The position numbers and the translations under genes were made by a program. Shown here in pieces: positions 42,710-52,292 of a stretch of DNA of 64,000 nucleotides; positions within the stretch are counted from its first letter, which is position 1, and every line of letters begins with the position of its first letter. A model generated the notes under the pieces. It saw nothing but the letters and a program-made list of their open reading frames with translations. It was not told the origin of the DNA and ran no database searches. The stretch lies in assembly GCA_017640505.1 (NCBI GenBank), contig JAEPQO010000001.1, forward strand, positions 1,876,625 through 1,940,624, written 5' to 3'. The DNA is from Rhodospirillales bacterium. Lineage in GTDB: Bacteria > Pseudomonadota > Alphaproteobacteria > Rhodospirillales > Casp-alpha2.

Positions 42710-43429
42710 TTATGCTTCCGGCTCGGCGGTGATCATCTCGCCATTGAGGTCGCACTCGGGAGACCCCAGCCTGACGAATTCATGGGCGATGCTTTCGGGG
42801 GTCTTCAGGGTATTCGGATCTTCGCCCGGCATTGCGGCGGCGCGCATCCCGGTCCGGGTCGCTCCCGGATTGAGAATATTTACCCGCATGTTGGTCTTGG
42901 TGATTTCCTCGGCATAGGTCCGGACCATCATGTCGAGGCCGGCCTTGGAAACGGCGTAGGCGCTCCAGAAGGCGCGCGGCACATGCCCGACCACCGACGT
43001 CACGTAGATCGAACGGCCACTGTCCGATGCGCGCAGCAGCGGATCCATCGAACGAAGCAGGCGGAAGCATGCCGTCAGGTTGACGCTCATGACCTCGTCC
43101 CAGACCTTAGGGTCGAGCTGGTGCATCGGCGTCAGTACGCCCAGCAGGCCCGCGTTAGCGACGAGGATATCGAGTTTGCCGAAGCGTTCGTACATGGCGG
43201 CGCCAACCTTGTCGATGGCATCGAAATCGCGGAGATCGAGCGGGACGAGGGTCGACTCGACCCCGGTCTCCGAGCGGATTTCGTCGTCCAGCTCCTCGAG
43301 GGCGGCCTGCGTCCGTGCCACCAGGATCGGGTGTGCGCCTTCCTCGGCATATCGTTTGGCGACGGCGCGGCCGATGCCCCGCGATGCGCCCGTGACCAGG
43401 GCGATACGTCCATCCAGTCGTTTCGACAT
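42710..43429 (-). CDS. Short-chain dehydrogenase/reductase
   Basis: A 239-residue NAD(P)-dependent oxidoreductase. The nucleotide motif is VTGASRGIGRAVAKRY, then NAGLLG. The catalytic Ser is in YVTSVVGHV, and the Tyr-Lys in SAYAVSKAGL. The start at 43429 gives the usual N-terminus with KRLDGRIALVTG; the upstream extension overlaps the purF end and lacks a ribosome-binding site. It lies 13 bp after purF on the same strand, so it is likely in the radA-cvpA-purF transcript. The substrate is unknown. Confidence 0.88.
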   Translation of the reverse strand: MSKRLDGRIALVTGASRGIGRAVAKRYAEEGAHPILVARTQAALEELDDEIRSETGVESTLVPLDLRDFDAIDKVGAAMYERFGKLDILVANAGLLGVLTPMHQLDPKVWDEVMSVNLTACFRLLRSMDPLLRASDSGRSIYVTSVVGHVPRAFWSAYAVSKAGLDMMVRTYAEEITKTNMRVNILNPGATRTGMRAAAMPGEDPNTLKTPESIAHEFVRLGSPECDLNGEMITAEPEA

Positions 43430-43442
43430 TTGATTTCCCCGT

Positions 43443-44930
43443 TCAGTCCCGTTCGGCAAGAAGGGATAGCTGTCTCGGCAGGCCGCCGCCTTCGCGGTCG
43501 ACCAGCGGTATCGGATATTCGCCGGTGAAGCAGGCATCGCAGTATTGCGGCTGTTCGACATCACGGCGGGCTTCGCCGACGGCACGGTAAAGCCCGTCGA
43601 TCGAAATAAAGGCAAGACTGTCGACACCGATCGTATCGGCCATCTGCTGCACGTTCTGCTGTGCTGCCATCAGCTGCTCACGTTCCGGTGTGTCGATGCC
43701 GTAAAAACAGGAATGTGTCGTCGGCGGTGACGAGATACGCATATGAACCTCGGTCGCGCCGGCAGCGCGCACCATCTCGACGATCTTGGTCGACGTCGTG
43801 CCGCGGACGATGGAATCGTCCACCAACACCACGCGCTTACCCTTGATGGAACCCTGGTTGGCATTGTGCTTGAGGCGCACGCCCAGGTGCCGGATCTGCG
43901 CCGTCGGCTCGATGAAGGTGCGGCCGACGTAATGGTTCCTGATGATCCCGAGTTCGAACGGAATTTCCGCCTGCTGCGCATAACCGAGCGCGGCGGGGAC
44001 GCCGCTGTCCGGCACAGGTACGATGACGTCGGCGGGGACATGGCTCTCGCGTGCCAGTTCCTTTCCGATGCTCTTGCGCACGGCATAAACGTGGCGACCT
44101 TCGATCATGCTGTCGGGACGGGCGAAGTAAATGTATTCGAAAATGCAGAAGCGGCGGGGCTTCTTGGAGAACGGTTTCAGCGAATGCAGGCCGTTTTCGT
44201 CGATGATAACGATCTCGCCCGGATCGACGTCGCGGACGAACTTAGCACCTAGAATATCCAGCGCACAGGTTTCCGACGTCATGATATAGGCTTCGCCCAG
44301 TCGGCCGATCACCAAGGGACGGACCCCGTACGGGTCGCGTACGCCAATCAGCTTCTTGCCGGACATGGCGACCAGCGAATACGCACCCTCAAGCTGCGCA
44401 ATAGCGTCCGTGAGGCGGTCGACCACGCGACCGTATTCGCTGCGTGCGATCAGGTGAATGATGGTTTCGGTATCGCTGGTGGACTGAAAAATACTGCCGC
44501 GCTCGATAAGGGCGCGGCGTACGGCGTAGGCATTGGTCAGATTGCCGTTATGGGCGACGGCAAGACCGCCGAATTTGAATTCGGCAAACAGCGGCTGAAC
44601 GTTGCGGATCACCGTGTCGCCGGAGGTCGAATAGCGGACATGGCCAATGGCGACGTTGCCCGTCAGTTGCGAGATCACTTCTTCTGACGAAAAATTGTCG
44701 CCAACCAGGCCCAGCGCCCGGTGGCTGTGGAACTGTTCGCCGTCGTAGGAAACGATGCCGACCGCTTCCTGACCGCGGTGCTGCAGGGCGTGAAGCCCGA
44801 GCGCGGTGTGCGCGGCGGCGTCGATATGTCCGAAGATGCCGAACAGGCCGCATTCCTCGTGGGGATGGTCGTCATCAAGGAATGGGTCAACAGAACTCAT
44901 CATGGCGGGCATCCTAACGTTTTCGTTCAC
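43443..44930 (-). CDS. purF: Amidophosphoribosyltransferase
   Basis: A 495-residue enzyme that catalyses the first committed step of purine synthesis, making phosphoribosylamine from PRPP and glutamine. The N-terminal propeptide ends before the nucleophile Cys27 in EECGLFGIFGH. The PRPP loop is VVLVDDSIVRGTTS. Cysteines in RRFCIFEY, THSCFYGID and YCDACF match the four ligands of the [4Fe-4S] cluster of the Bacillus type. The ATGA overlap with cvpA couples their translation. It is followed 13 bp later by an SDR gene. Confidence 0.96.
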   Translation of the reverse strand: MNENVRMPAMMSSVDPFLDDDHPHEECGLFGIFGHIDAAAHTALGLHALQHRGQEAVGIVSYDGEQFHSHRALGLVGDNFSSEEVISQLTGNVAIGHVRYSTSGDTVIRNVQPLFAEFKFGGLAVAHNGNLTNAYAVRRALIERGSIFQSTSDTETIIHLIARSEYGRVVDRLTDAIAQLEGAYSLVAMSGKKLIGVRDPYGVRPLVIGRLGEAYIMTSETCALDILGAKFVRDVDPGEIVIIDENGLHSLKPFSKKPRRFCIFEYIYFARPDSMIEGRHVYAVRKSIGKELARESHVPADVIVPVPDSGVPAALGYAQQAEIPFELGIIRNHYVGRTFIEPTAQIRHLGVRLKHNANQGSIKGKRVVLVDDSIVRGTTSTKIVEMVRAAGATEVHMRISSPPTTHSCFYGIDTPEREQLMAAQQNVQQMADTIGVDSLAFISIDGLYRAVGEARRDVEQPQYCDACFTGEYPIPLVDREGGGLPRQLSLLAERD

Positions 44931-45583
44931 TGATTGGAACCTGTGCCGTCGATCAGCCGCTCTAAATTCTTGCGCTGATCGGCATTGTAACCTTCCTGAG
45001 CCGGAGCGTCTTGCTGTTTCGGCGTCGGTGACATCAAACCTTTGACGTCGATGTCGGTTTTACTTCCCTTCGCGGATGGTCCGGTAATGTGGTCCGGTAC
45101 CAGCGACTTAAGTAGTTCGACGCCCGGTTTGATCAACTGCATGGTGCGGGCGTCCCGAACGATGGCCGGATGATCTTCTTCCGGAATTACCAGTTCAAGC
45201 CCGATATAGGCGACGCATACCAGCACTGCGCCCCGCGCAAGGCCGAACAGGAAACCGAGCGAGCGGTCCAGCACATTGAGCGCGCTGGCCTGAACCTGCT
45301 TGGCGACTGCCCGTGTAATCAGCGACAAAAATACAAGCGTGACGATAAAGATGACGGTTCCGGCAACCAGATCGGCGGCGAGGTCGAGCGAAATATACTT
45401 GCGGGCGAACGGTTTCGCGTACGGGAAGCCGTAGAATGTCGCGAAAATGGCGCCGATCCAGCCGCCGACGGAGAGCACTTCGTGCACGAAACCGCGGGCA
45501 TAGGCGAGAATTGCGGAAACCAGGAGAACCAGCAGGACGCCGATATCGACGACATTGATCGGCAGGTCGTTGATGGCGTCCAT
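44927..45583 (-). CDS. cvpA: CvpA family membrane protein
   Basis: A 218-residue inner-membrane protein with four hydrophobic segments at about 12-30, 35-55, 68-90 and 110-130, followed by a polar C-terminal tail. The family start (IDVGVLLVLLVSAILAYARGFVHEVLS-like) and the GLARGAVLVCVAY segment are typical of CvpA. It lies directly before purF, the classic arrangement, and shares the ATGA overlap. The molecular role is unsettled; links to colicin V export and envelope stress are known from enterobacteria. Confidence 0.9.
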   Translation of the reverse strand: MDAINDLPINVVDIGVLLVLLVSAILAYARGFVHEVLSVGGWIGAIFATFYGFPYAKPFARKYISLDLAADLVAGTVIFIVTLVFLSLITRAVAKQVQASALNVLDRSLGFLFGLARGAVLVCVAYIGLELVIPEEDHPAIVRDARTMQLIKPGVELLKSLVPDHITGPSAKGSKTDIDVKGLMSPTPKQQDAPAQEGYNADQRKNLERLIDGTGSNQ

Positions 45584-45592
45584 CTGCGGTCC

Positions 45593-46987
45593 TCAGCCCA
45601 GTGCCCGATGCGCGCCGGCAGCCGGCAGGATGGCGTCGGCCAACTCGCGCAGATGCGAAACTTCCGTCACTTGCAAATCGTGGTCGGCGCTCTTGGTTTT
45701 CTTGGAGGAGCGGACGCGGGGGATAATGGCGCGGGTAAATCCCAACTTTGCGGCCTCCTTTAGACGCGCATCGATCCGCGATACCGGCCGGATTTCACCG
45801 GAAAGGCCGATTTCGCCGAATATCACCGTGCCGCCGGTGATCGCCTCGCCGCTCTCGGATGAGAGCAGAGCCGCTGCGACCGCCAGGTCGGCTGCCGGTT
45901 CCGAGATTTTCAGGCCACCGGCGACGTTCAGGTACACATCCAGCGGCCCCAATGCAAGGCCGCATCTGGCGTCCAGCACCGCCATGACCATGGCCAGGCG
46001 CCCGCTGTCCCAGCCAATGACGGCACGCCTTGGCGTCGCCAGGGCACTTGGCGCGACAAGCGCCTGGATCTCGACCAGGACGGGACGTGACCCCTCGATG
46101 CCGGCAAAAACGGCGGCGCCTGAGACGTCGCCCTCGCGTTCGCCAAGGAAAAGCTCGGACGGGTTTTCGACTTCTTCCAGGCCGCCATCGGACATTTCGA
46201 ATACGCCGATCTCGTCGGCTGGGCCGAAGCGGTTCTTGACCGCGCGCAGGATACGAAACTGATGCGAACGCTCGCCTTCGAAGTGAAGTACCGTGTCGAC
46301 CATGTGTTCGAGCACGCGCGGCCCCGCGATGGTGCCTTCCTTGGTGACGTGGCCGACCAGCAAAAGCGCGAAGCCGCGCCGTTTGGCAAGGCGGATCAGT
46401 TCCTGCGCCGAGGCCCGAACCTGCGACACCGTGCCGGGTGCGGATTCCAGATTGTCGAGATACATGGTTTGAATGGAATCGATGACGACGACATCAAGCT
46501 TGTCTGGTGTATCGAGGGTCGCAACGATGTCACGGACGCTGGTCGCGGCCGCCAATGAAACGGGCGCCTTGTCGAGACCGAGCCGGCGCGCCCGCAACCT
46601 GAGTTGTGCGATGGCTTCCTCGCCCGAGATATAGACGGTCTTTCCCGTTTCTGCGAGACGGGCTGTCACCTGCATCAGTAGTGTCGACTTGCCGATCCCC
46701 GGGTCGCCACCCACAAGCACGGCCGAGCCGGGGACGAGCCCGCCGCCCAGCACACGGTCGAATTCAGCGATTCCCGCGACACGCCGGGGCGGGTCCTTTT
46801 CATGACCGTCGAGGCCGACGAATTCGATCTTCTTGCCGCGTTTGCCGCCGAGGCCTTTGGGGGCACTTTCGGGGCCGGCTTCTTCGGTCAGGCTGTTCCA
46901 TGCGCCGCAGGCGTCACAACGGCCCATCCATTTCGGATGCGTCGCGCCGCACTCCTGGCAAACGTACGTGGATTTCGCTTTGGCCAA
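45593..46987 (-). CDS. radA: DNA repair protein RadA
   Basis: A 464-residue RecA-like branch-migration protein. It has an N-terminal zinc finger (CQECGATHPKWMGRCDACG), Walker A GGDPGIGKST, the RadA-specific KNRFGP motif, and a C-terminal Lon-like domain. The start is TTG with AAGGGAG six bases upstream. The next Met is inside the zinc finger, so TTG must be used. It is 9 bp upstream of cvpA and probably leads the radA-cvpA-purF-SDR transcript. The 46988-47111 gap is a divergent promoter region. Confidence 0.95.
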   Translation of the reverse strand: MAKAKSTYVCQECGATHPKWMGRCDACGAWNSLTEEAGPESAPKGLGGKRGKKIEFVGLDGHEKDPPRRVAGIAEFDRVLGGGLVPGSAVLVGGDPGIGKSTLLMQVTARLAETGKTVYISGEEAIAQLRLRARRLGLDKAPVSLAAATSVRDIVATLDTPDKLDVVVIDSIQTMYLDNLESAPGTVSQVRASAQELIRLAKRRGFALLLVGHVTKEGTIAGPRVLEHMVDTVLHFEGERSHQFRILRAVKNRFGPADEIGVFEMSDGGLEEVENPSELFLGEREGDVSGAAVFAGIEGSRPVLVEIQALVAPSALATPRRAVIGWDSGRLAMVMAVLDARCGLALGPLDVYLNVAGGLKISEPAADLAVAAALLSSESGEAITGGTVIFGEIGLSGEIRPVSRIDARLKEAAKLGFTRAIIPRVRSSKKTKSADHDLQVTEVSHLRELADAILPAAGAHRALG

Positions 46988-47111
46988 GCTCCGCTCCCTT
47001 AGCCCTAGGGAGATTGAGGCTTAAGGCAAACCGCGCCTTGCCGCAAGCGGCCTCGTCTTTTAACGGGTGCAGGACTAGACTTTGCGCCGCCAGCGACGGA
47101 GGAACGCACGC

Positions 47112-47753
47112 ATGTACACGCTTTATTGGTCGGCCCGAACCAGCGCAATCGCCCCGGATGCGGTGCTGAGCGAGGCCGGCGCGGAATTCATCCGCAAAGA
47201 GGTCAAAAGAACAGATGGCCGCGTCGATGACCCGGCGTTCGAGAAAATCTCGCCGATGAAGCAGATTCCGGCGCTTGTGCTGCCGAATGGCACGGTCCTG
47301 TGCGAATCGCTTGCGATGTCGCTGGCGTTGATCGAACGACTGCCCGAAGCTGGCATGCTGCCGTCCGTCGGTAGCGATGAACGGGCACTGGCCTATCGCT
47401 GGCTGATGCACATCCAGTGCAATATCTATGAATCCGACCTGCGTCACAGCTACGCGGACCGCTACACGACCGACCCGGATGGCGTCTATGGGGTCCGCGC
47501 CGCGGCCGAGGAACGATGGGACCGCGCCTTTCAGGTGATCGAGGATGAAATCGGTGGCCCATGGATGCTGGGCGGCGATTTCTCTCTTACGGATGTCTAT
47601 TTGGCGGCGACGGTCTGCTGGCATTACGACACGCCGGCGTTGCTGGCGCGTTCGCCGAACATCGCGCGTATCTGCGCGCATGTGCGGGGGCGGGATAAAA
47701 CGGGTCCGCTGTTTGAGCTGTATCAGATGCCTGAACTAGATGGGCTGATTTGA
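47112..47753 (+). CDS. Glutathione S-transferase family protein
   Basis: A 213-residue protein with a thioredoxin-fold N-terminus (YTLYWSARTSAIAPDAVLSEAG) and the substrate-strand motif PALVLPNGTVLCESLAMSLAL, followed by a helical C-terminal domain at about residues 85-205. A Ser in WSARTSA takes the place of the usual catalytic Tyr or Ser. The GST substrate is unknown. GGAGG lies ten bases before the ATG at 47112. It is convergent with mlaF across a repeat-bearing gap. Confidence 0.82.
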   Translation: MYTLYWSARTSAIAPDAVLSEAGAEFIRKEVKRTDGRVDDPAFEKISPMKQIPALVLPNGTVLCESLAMSLALIERLPEAGMLPSVGSDERALAYRWLMHIQCNIYESDLRHSYADRYTTDPDGVYGVRAAAEERWDRAFQVIEDEIGGPWMLGGDFSLTDVYLAATVCWHYDTPALLARSPNIARICAHVRGRDKTGPLFELYQMPELDGLI

Positions 47754-47759
47754 GCTGGC

Positions 47760-47875
47760 CGCTGTCATGGCAAGTTGATTTCCGGCCTTGAGCCGGGACC
47801 CATTTCTGAAATCGGGCCCAGTCAATCCATGGGTCCCGGATCGGTCCAGTGGTCCGTCCGGGAAATCGCTATATT
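47760..47875. repeat. REP-like palindromic repeat between convergent genes
   Basis: CCGGGACCCAT (47793-47803) and ATGGGTCCCGG (47829-47839) are perfect inverted copies. Each continues outwards into a second GC-rich half: CCGGCCTTGAGCCGG on the left, and a degenerate copy ending GTCCGGGA on the right. The consensus ATGGGTCCCGGCTCAAGGCCGG is a dispersed repeat type familiar from alphaproteobacterial intergenic regions. It could also act as a bidirectional terminator for the flanking convergent genes. Confidence 0.6.
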
Positions 47876-47880
47876 CAGAT

Positions 47881-48666
47881 TTAACCCCTGACCGCCATCT
47901 TGATCGGGCCGTCAGCGCGGCCGTGGATGAATTGATCCACGTATTCATTGTCGGAATGATCGATGGCGTCGGTCGGGCCCGCCCAGATGATGCGCCCGTT
48001 ATAGAGCATCGCGATCCGGTCGCCGATCTTGCGTGCCGACGCCATGTCGTGGGTGATGGTGACGGCGGTTGCACCCACCGTCTGGTTCACGTGCACGATC
48101 AGGTTGTTGATGACGTCCGCCATGATCGGGTCCAAGCCGGTCGTGGGCTCGTCAAAAAAGATGATTTCCGGGTTCGTGGCGATGGCGCGGGCAAGGCCGA
48201 CGCGCTTCTGCATGCCGCCGGAGAGTTCGGCGGGTGAAAGATCAAGCACGTCGGGTGCGAGACCGACCAGGCGCAGTTTCTCGGCCGCGATGTCGCGGGC
48301 ATCGTTGCGCGTGCACTGCTTGCGCGCCAGTAGACCGAAGGCGACGTTTTCCCACACGGGAAGGGAGTCGAACAGTGCCGCTGCCTGGAACAGCATGCCG
48401 ACCTGGCGGTTGATGTCCTCGCGATCGGTCGGCGACATGGTGGTGACTTCCTTGCCGTCGATGGTGATCGACCCGCTGTCGGGCTTCAAAAGCCCCAGCA
48501 TGCATTTGATGGTAACCGACTTCCCGGTGCCGGAGCCGCCGATGATGACGACGCTTTCGCCCTTGCCGATGTCCAGGTCGACATGATCCAGCACCACCTT
48601 CCTGCCGCCCGCAAACGTCTTGCGGACGCCGGAAAGGCGGATCTTGGCGGCGTTATCCTGCGACAT
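47881..48666 (-). CDS. mlaF: Lipid transport ABC ATPase, MlaF type
   Basis: A 261-residue ATPase of the Mla/Ttg2 phospholipid transport family. Walker A is GGSGTGKSVT, the signature is LSPAELSGGMQKRVGLARA, Walker B is EIIFFDEPTTGLDP, and the switch His is in VTITHDMASA. It overlaps mlaE by 14 bp. The MlaD and MlaC partners are not in the window, so the complete system must have genes elsewhere. Energises lipid movement between the membranes. Confidence 0.92.
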   Translation of the reverse strand: MSQDNAAKIRLSGVRKTFAGGRKVVLDHVDLDIGKGESVVIIGGSGTGKSVTIKCMLGLLKPDSGSITIDGKEVTTMSPTDREDINRQVGMLFQAAALFDSLPVWENVAFGLLARKQCTRNDARDIAAEKLRLVGLAPDVLDLSPAELSGGMQKRVGLARAIATNPEIIFFDEPTTGLDPIMADVINNLIVHVNQTVGATAVTITHDMASARKIGDRIAMLYNGRIIWAGPTDAIDHSDNEYVDQFIHGRADGPIKMAVRG

Positions 48667-49441
48667 CTTTGGTGAAGAACAGCAGGGTCAGGATGTAGTT
48701 GAAGCACAGGATCAGGATCGAGGCGGAAACCACGGCGTTGGTCGTCGCCTTACCGACGCCCTGTGCGCCACCACCGGAATAATAACCGTGATAGCAGCCC
48801 ATCAGCGTGGTGATGAAACCGAACACGGACGCTTTCACGAGGCCGGAAATCACGTCGATCGCTTCCATGAACTCCCACGTGTTCTGCAGGTAGTTCGACG
48901 GATTGAATCCGAGCTTGTAGACGGAAACCAGGTAGCCCCCGAAAACGCCGATGATGTCGGCGATGAAAACGACAAGCGGCAGCATCAGCGTGCCCGCGAT
49001 CAGGCGCGGTGCGACGAGGTACTTCATCGGGTTGGTGGAGAGCGTGGTCAGCGCATCGACCTGTTCGGTGACGCGCATGGTGCCGATCTCGGCGGCCATG
49101 GCGGCGCCGATGCGCCCGGCGATCATCAGCCCGCCCAGCACAGGGCCCAGTTCCCGGGTGATCGACAGCACGACGACGTTGGCAATAGCGCCCTCGGCAG
49201 AGAAGCGTGCGAAGCCGGTGTAGCTCTGCAGGGCCAGCACCATACCTGCGAAAATCGCGGTGAGGCCGACGACTGGCAGCGTGAAGAAACCGATCTCGAT
49301 GACCTGGCGCAGCAACTGGCGCCCGTAGAACGGCGGCCGGACACAGTGCGAGACACCGTTGACGGAAAACATGGCCAGCCTTCCGGTGGTGGCGAGGAAC
49401 GCAAGGAACGCCCCACCGATTGGCCGCAACGGATTGATCAT
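48653..49441 (-). CDS. mlaE: Lipid transport ABC permease, MlaE type
   Basis: A 262-residue inner-membrane permease of the MlaE/Ttg2B family with five or six helices. Conserved parts are LPVVGLTAIFAGMVLALQSY, TRELGPVLGGLMIAGRIGAAMAAEIGTMRVTEQVDAL and the C-terminal GVGKATTNAVVSASILI. It starts at 49441, overlapping the alr stop by ATGA, and overlaps mlaF at its own end. The tight packing implies an alr-mlaE-mlaF transcript. Confidence 0.93.
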   Translation of the reverse strand: MINPLRPIGGAFLAFLATTGRLAMFSVNGVSHCVRPPFYGRQLLRQVIEIGFFTLPVVGLTAIFAGMVLALQSYTGFARFSAEGAIANVVVLSITRELGPVLGGLMIAGRIGAAMAAEIGTMRVTEQVDALTTLSTNPMKYLVAPRLIAGTLMLPLVVFIADIIGVFGGYLVSVYKLGFNPSNYLQNTWEFMEAIDVISGLVKASVFGFITTLMGCYHGYYSGGGAQGVGKATTNAVVSASILILCFNYILTLLFFTKDVAG

Positions 49442-50556
49442 GCACCAGCCCCTTTATACGTGCGGGCGTAACGTTGCCCGAGACCGGTTAATACTTCATA
49501 GGGAATGGTCTGCCAATCCCGTGCGAGATCGTCGGGGGTGCGGTAACGGCCCATGAATTCGGCCATGGCGCCCGGCTGGGCCAGATGATCTGGCACATCG
49601 GTGACGTCGAGCGTGATCAGATCCATCGACACCCGCCCGATGATAGGTGCCTCGTGGCCGTCGATGGTGGCAAAGCCCTTGCTCGATCCGAGCCGGTGAA
49701 AGCCATCCGCATAACCGATCGGCACCGTCGCCACACGGCGCTTTCCGTCGACCGCGTGGGTTGCGCCGTAACCCACCGTTTCGGGCGTGTCGACGGTGCG
49801 GACCTGGAGGACGCGCGCTTCCAGGCATACCGGGTTGCTCATCGGATTTTCCAGGTGCGGTGTCGGATTACCGCCATATAGCGCGACACCCGGGCGCGCG
49901 ACGGAGAAAAAGTAGTCCGGTCCGAGAAAGATACCTGCCGAATTGCAAAGCGACCCGGCGCCGCGCCCCAGCCTCTCGAACGCCGTTTTGAACAGGGGCA
50001 GCTGGCGTGCACTCTGATCGCTTTCGACGACATCGGCGCTCGCAAGATGGCTCATGACGAGACCGAGATCGATGCCTTCCAGCAACGATGCGGCATCACT
50101 CAGGAGCGTCTCCGTTTCCGTGAGATCGAGGCCGAGGCGGCACATGCCGGTGTCGATATGGACGTCGGCCTTGAGCGCCCGGCCGCGTTCGCTCGCCGCA
50201 TTGCGCCATAGATCAATATCGCCGAGCGAGTTCAGGACCGGGACCAGATCATGGTGCAGGTAGTCGTCGATGGCATCGGGCAGGGGGCCGTTCAGCACGT
50301 GGATACGGACGTCCGGCAATTCGTCGCGGACGACGACACCTTCGTGCGGATGGGCGACGAAAAAGTCCACGCAGCCGGCGTTGGCGAGGGCGCGGACGAC
50401 GGGACGTGCGCCAAGGCCGTATCCATTGCCCTTGACCGCGGCGCCGGCCATGGCGCCACCGGCGTCGAGCTTGCCCTGCAGTAACCGGTAGTTCGCGGCG
50501 ACCGTATCGAGATCGATGGTCAGGCGGGCGGCATAGAGATCATCGGAGACCGTCAT
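49438..50556 (-). CDS. alr: Alanine racemase
   Basis: A 372-residue PLP enzyme that makes D-alanine for peptidoglycan. The PLP lysine is in GAAVKGNGYGLGARPV, a variant of the usual KADAYGHG. The second-site Tyr is in VGYGATHAV, and the conserved C-terminal part GRVSMDLITLDVTD is present. The barrel is at about residues 10-235. It lies between dnaB and mlaE, 11 bp after dnaB, as in many alphaproteobacteria. Confidence 0.95.
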   Translation of the reverse strand: MTVSDDLYAARLTIDLDTVAANYRLLQGKLDAGGAMAGAAVKGNGYGLGARPVVRALANAGCVDFFVAHPHEGVVVRDELPDVRIHVLNGPLPDAIDDYLHHDLVPVLNSLGDIDLWRNAASERGRALKADVHIDTGMCRLGLDLTETETLLSDAASLLEGIDLGLVMSHLASADVVESDQSARQLPLFKTAFERLGRGAGSLCNSAGIFLGPDYFFSVARPGVALYGGNPTPHLENPMSNPVCLEARVLQVRTVDTPETVGYGATHAVDGKRRVATVPIGYADGFHRLGSSKGFATIDGHEAPIIGRVSMDLITLDVTDVPDHLAQPGAMAEFMGRYRTPDDLARDWQTIPYEVLTGLGQRYARTYKGAGA

Positions 50557-50567
50557 GCCGGGTATAA

Positions 50568-52091
50568 TCAGTATTCTTCGTGGTGCGGGTCAAGATTGCC
50601 GAAGCGCGTGAACTCGCCGATGAACGCCAGCTTGACGGTACCGACGGGACCATGCCGCTGTTTGGCGACAATGACCTCCGCCTTGCCGCGGGCGCGTTCG
50701 ACGCGTTCTTCCCAGGCCGCCTGGCGCGTCGCGAACTTTTCGCCGCTTTCATCGGCGCGCTGCATGGGCTCCGCTTTTTCCAAGTAGTATTCGTCACGGT
50801 AGATGAACATGACGACGTCTGCGTCCTGTTCGATCGAACCCGATTCGCGAAGGTCGGCCAGCTGCGGGCGCTTGTCTTCCCGGTTTTCGACCTGACGCGA
50901 AAGCTGCGAAAGCGCGATCACCGGCACATCCAGTTCCTTGGCCAGGGTCTTGAGGCCACGGGTGATTTCCGAGACTTCCTGAACGCGGCCGTCGGAACGC
51001 GACTTGGCGCTGCCGGAAATCAGCTGCAGATAGTCGACCACGATCAGACCGAGACCGTTCTGGCGCTTGAGGCGCCTTGCCCGCGTACGCAGTGCACTGA
51101 CGGTGAGTGCCGGGGTGTCGTCGATGAAGATCGGGACCTCGTGCAGCAGGTTCGATGCCTGTGCGAGGCGGGAAAATTCTTCGTTCGTCAGTTCGCCCTT
51201 ACGCATGCGGTCCGACGAGACGTCGGCTTGCTCGGACAGGATACGTGCGGCGAGCTGTTCTGCCGACATTTCCAGCGAGAAGAAACCGACGACCGCGCCT
51301 TCGGCGCCCTTGGTGTCATGATAATTTTTGGCTGCGTTGTAGGCGATGTTCGTTGCCAGCGCCGTTTTACCCATGGCGGGGCGGCCGGCGAGGATCAGAA
51401 GGTCTGAGCGGTGCAGGCCGCCGAGCAGTTTGTCGAGGTCGAGCAGGTCCGTACCGACACCGGCGAGGCCACCCTGGCGGGCGTGCGCCGCATCGGCGAC
51501 CTTGATCGCTTCCATGACAGCGGTTTTGAACGGCTGGAAGCCACCGTCGAAATCGCCGGTGGTGGCGAGATCGTAAAGGGCCTGTTCGGCTTCCTCGATC
51601 TGCGACGTCGCTTCAAGGTCGATGTCGTTTTCGTAGGCGTCGTTGACGACCCGCTCGCCGAGCGAGATCAGTTCGCGCCTGAGATGCATGTCGTAAATGA
51701 TGCGCCCGTACTCGCGGGCGTTGATGACGTTGATCGCGCTGGCGGCGAGGTGTGCGAGGTACTGCGCGCCGCCGATATCTTCCAGCGAGTTGTCAGCTTC
51801 GAAGTAGGGTCGTAGCGTCGTCGGGTCGGCGATCTGACCGCGGTCGATCAGTTTCAGCATCGCCTCGTATATCCGCGCATGCGCGGTCAGGGCGAAATGT
51901 TCGGGCTGCAGGAACTCGGCGACCTGTTCGAGGGCACGGTTGTCGACGAAGATCGCGCCCAGCAGACCACGCTCGGCTTCGATGTTGCGCGGCAGCTGCC
52001 GGAACGTCGGCGTATCGAATTCGCTCGCGTCGTCGTCCGGGATTAGGTCCTCGGGGGAATTTGCGGTGTTTGCAACCATGAGCCGGACCAT
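50568..52091 (-). CDS. dnaB: Replicative DNA helicase DnaB
   Basis: A 507-residue hexameric helicase. The N-terminal domain has RQLPRNIEAERGLLGAIF, and the RecA-like domain has Walker A GRPAMGKTAL and Walker B LIVVDYLQLI; ALSQLSRQVENREDKRPQL is the H4/R-finger region. The ATG at 52091 has GAGG five bases upstream; an ATG four codons later and a longer upstream frame are less supported. It follows rplI across a terminator, so it has its own promoter in the 52092-52232 gap. No split or intein is seen. Confidence 0.96.
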   Translation of the reverse strand: MVRLMVANTANSPEDLIPDDDASEFDTPTFRQLPRNIEAERGLLGAIFVDNRALEQVAEFLQPEHFALTAHARIYEAMLKLIDRGQIADPTTLRPYFEADNSLEDIGGAQYLAHLAASAINVINAREYGRIIYDMHLRRELISLGERVVNDAYENDIDLEATSQIEEAEQALYDLATTGDFDGGFQPFKTAVMEAIKVADAAHARQGGLAGVGTDLLDLDKLLGGLHRSDLLILAGRPAMGKTALATNIAYNAAKNYHDTKGAEGAVVGFFSLEMSAEQLAARILSEQADVSSDRMRKGELTNEEFSRLAQASNLLHEVPIFIDDTPALTVSALRTRARRLKRQNGLGLIVVDYLQLISGSAKSRSDGRVQEVSEITRGLKTLAKELDVPVIALSQLSRQVENREDKRPQLADLRESGSIEQDADVVMFIYRDEYYLEKAEPMQRADESGEKFATRQAAWEERVERARGKAEVIVAKQRHGPVGTVKLAFIGEFTRFGNLDPHHEEY

Positions 52092-52232
52092 ACTCGCCTC
52101 ACGAAATTTGTGCGGTTTTTTCTTCTGTGGATATGTGTGGATAACGAGGAAAACCGCAAAATAAATCCGGACAAAGCCACACATGGGCAGTTGACTTTCG
52201 TCATCGCTGTTCTGAATCCGCGAGTTCAGGGC

Positions 52233-52263
52233 AAAAGAAAAGGCGCGCTCCGAAGAGCGCGCC
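52233..52263 (-). terminator. Rho-independent terminator after rplI
   Basis: On the minus strand GGCGCGCTC pairs perfectly with GAGCGCGCC around TTCG, then TTTTCTTTT. It closes the rpsF-rpsR-DUF2232-rplI operon before dnaB. Confidence 0.9.
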
Positions 52264-52292
52264 CAGGGTCGCTTTGACCGTGTTCTTTAGGT

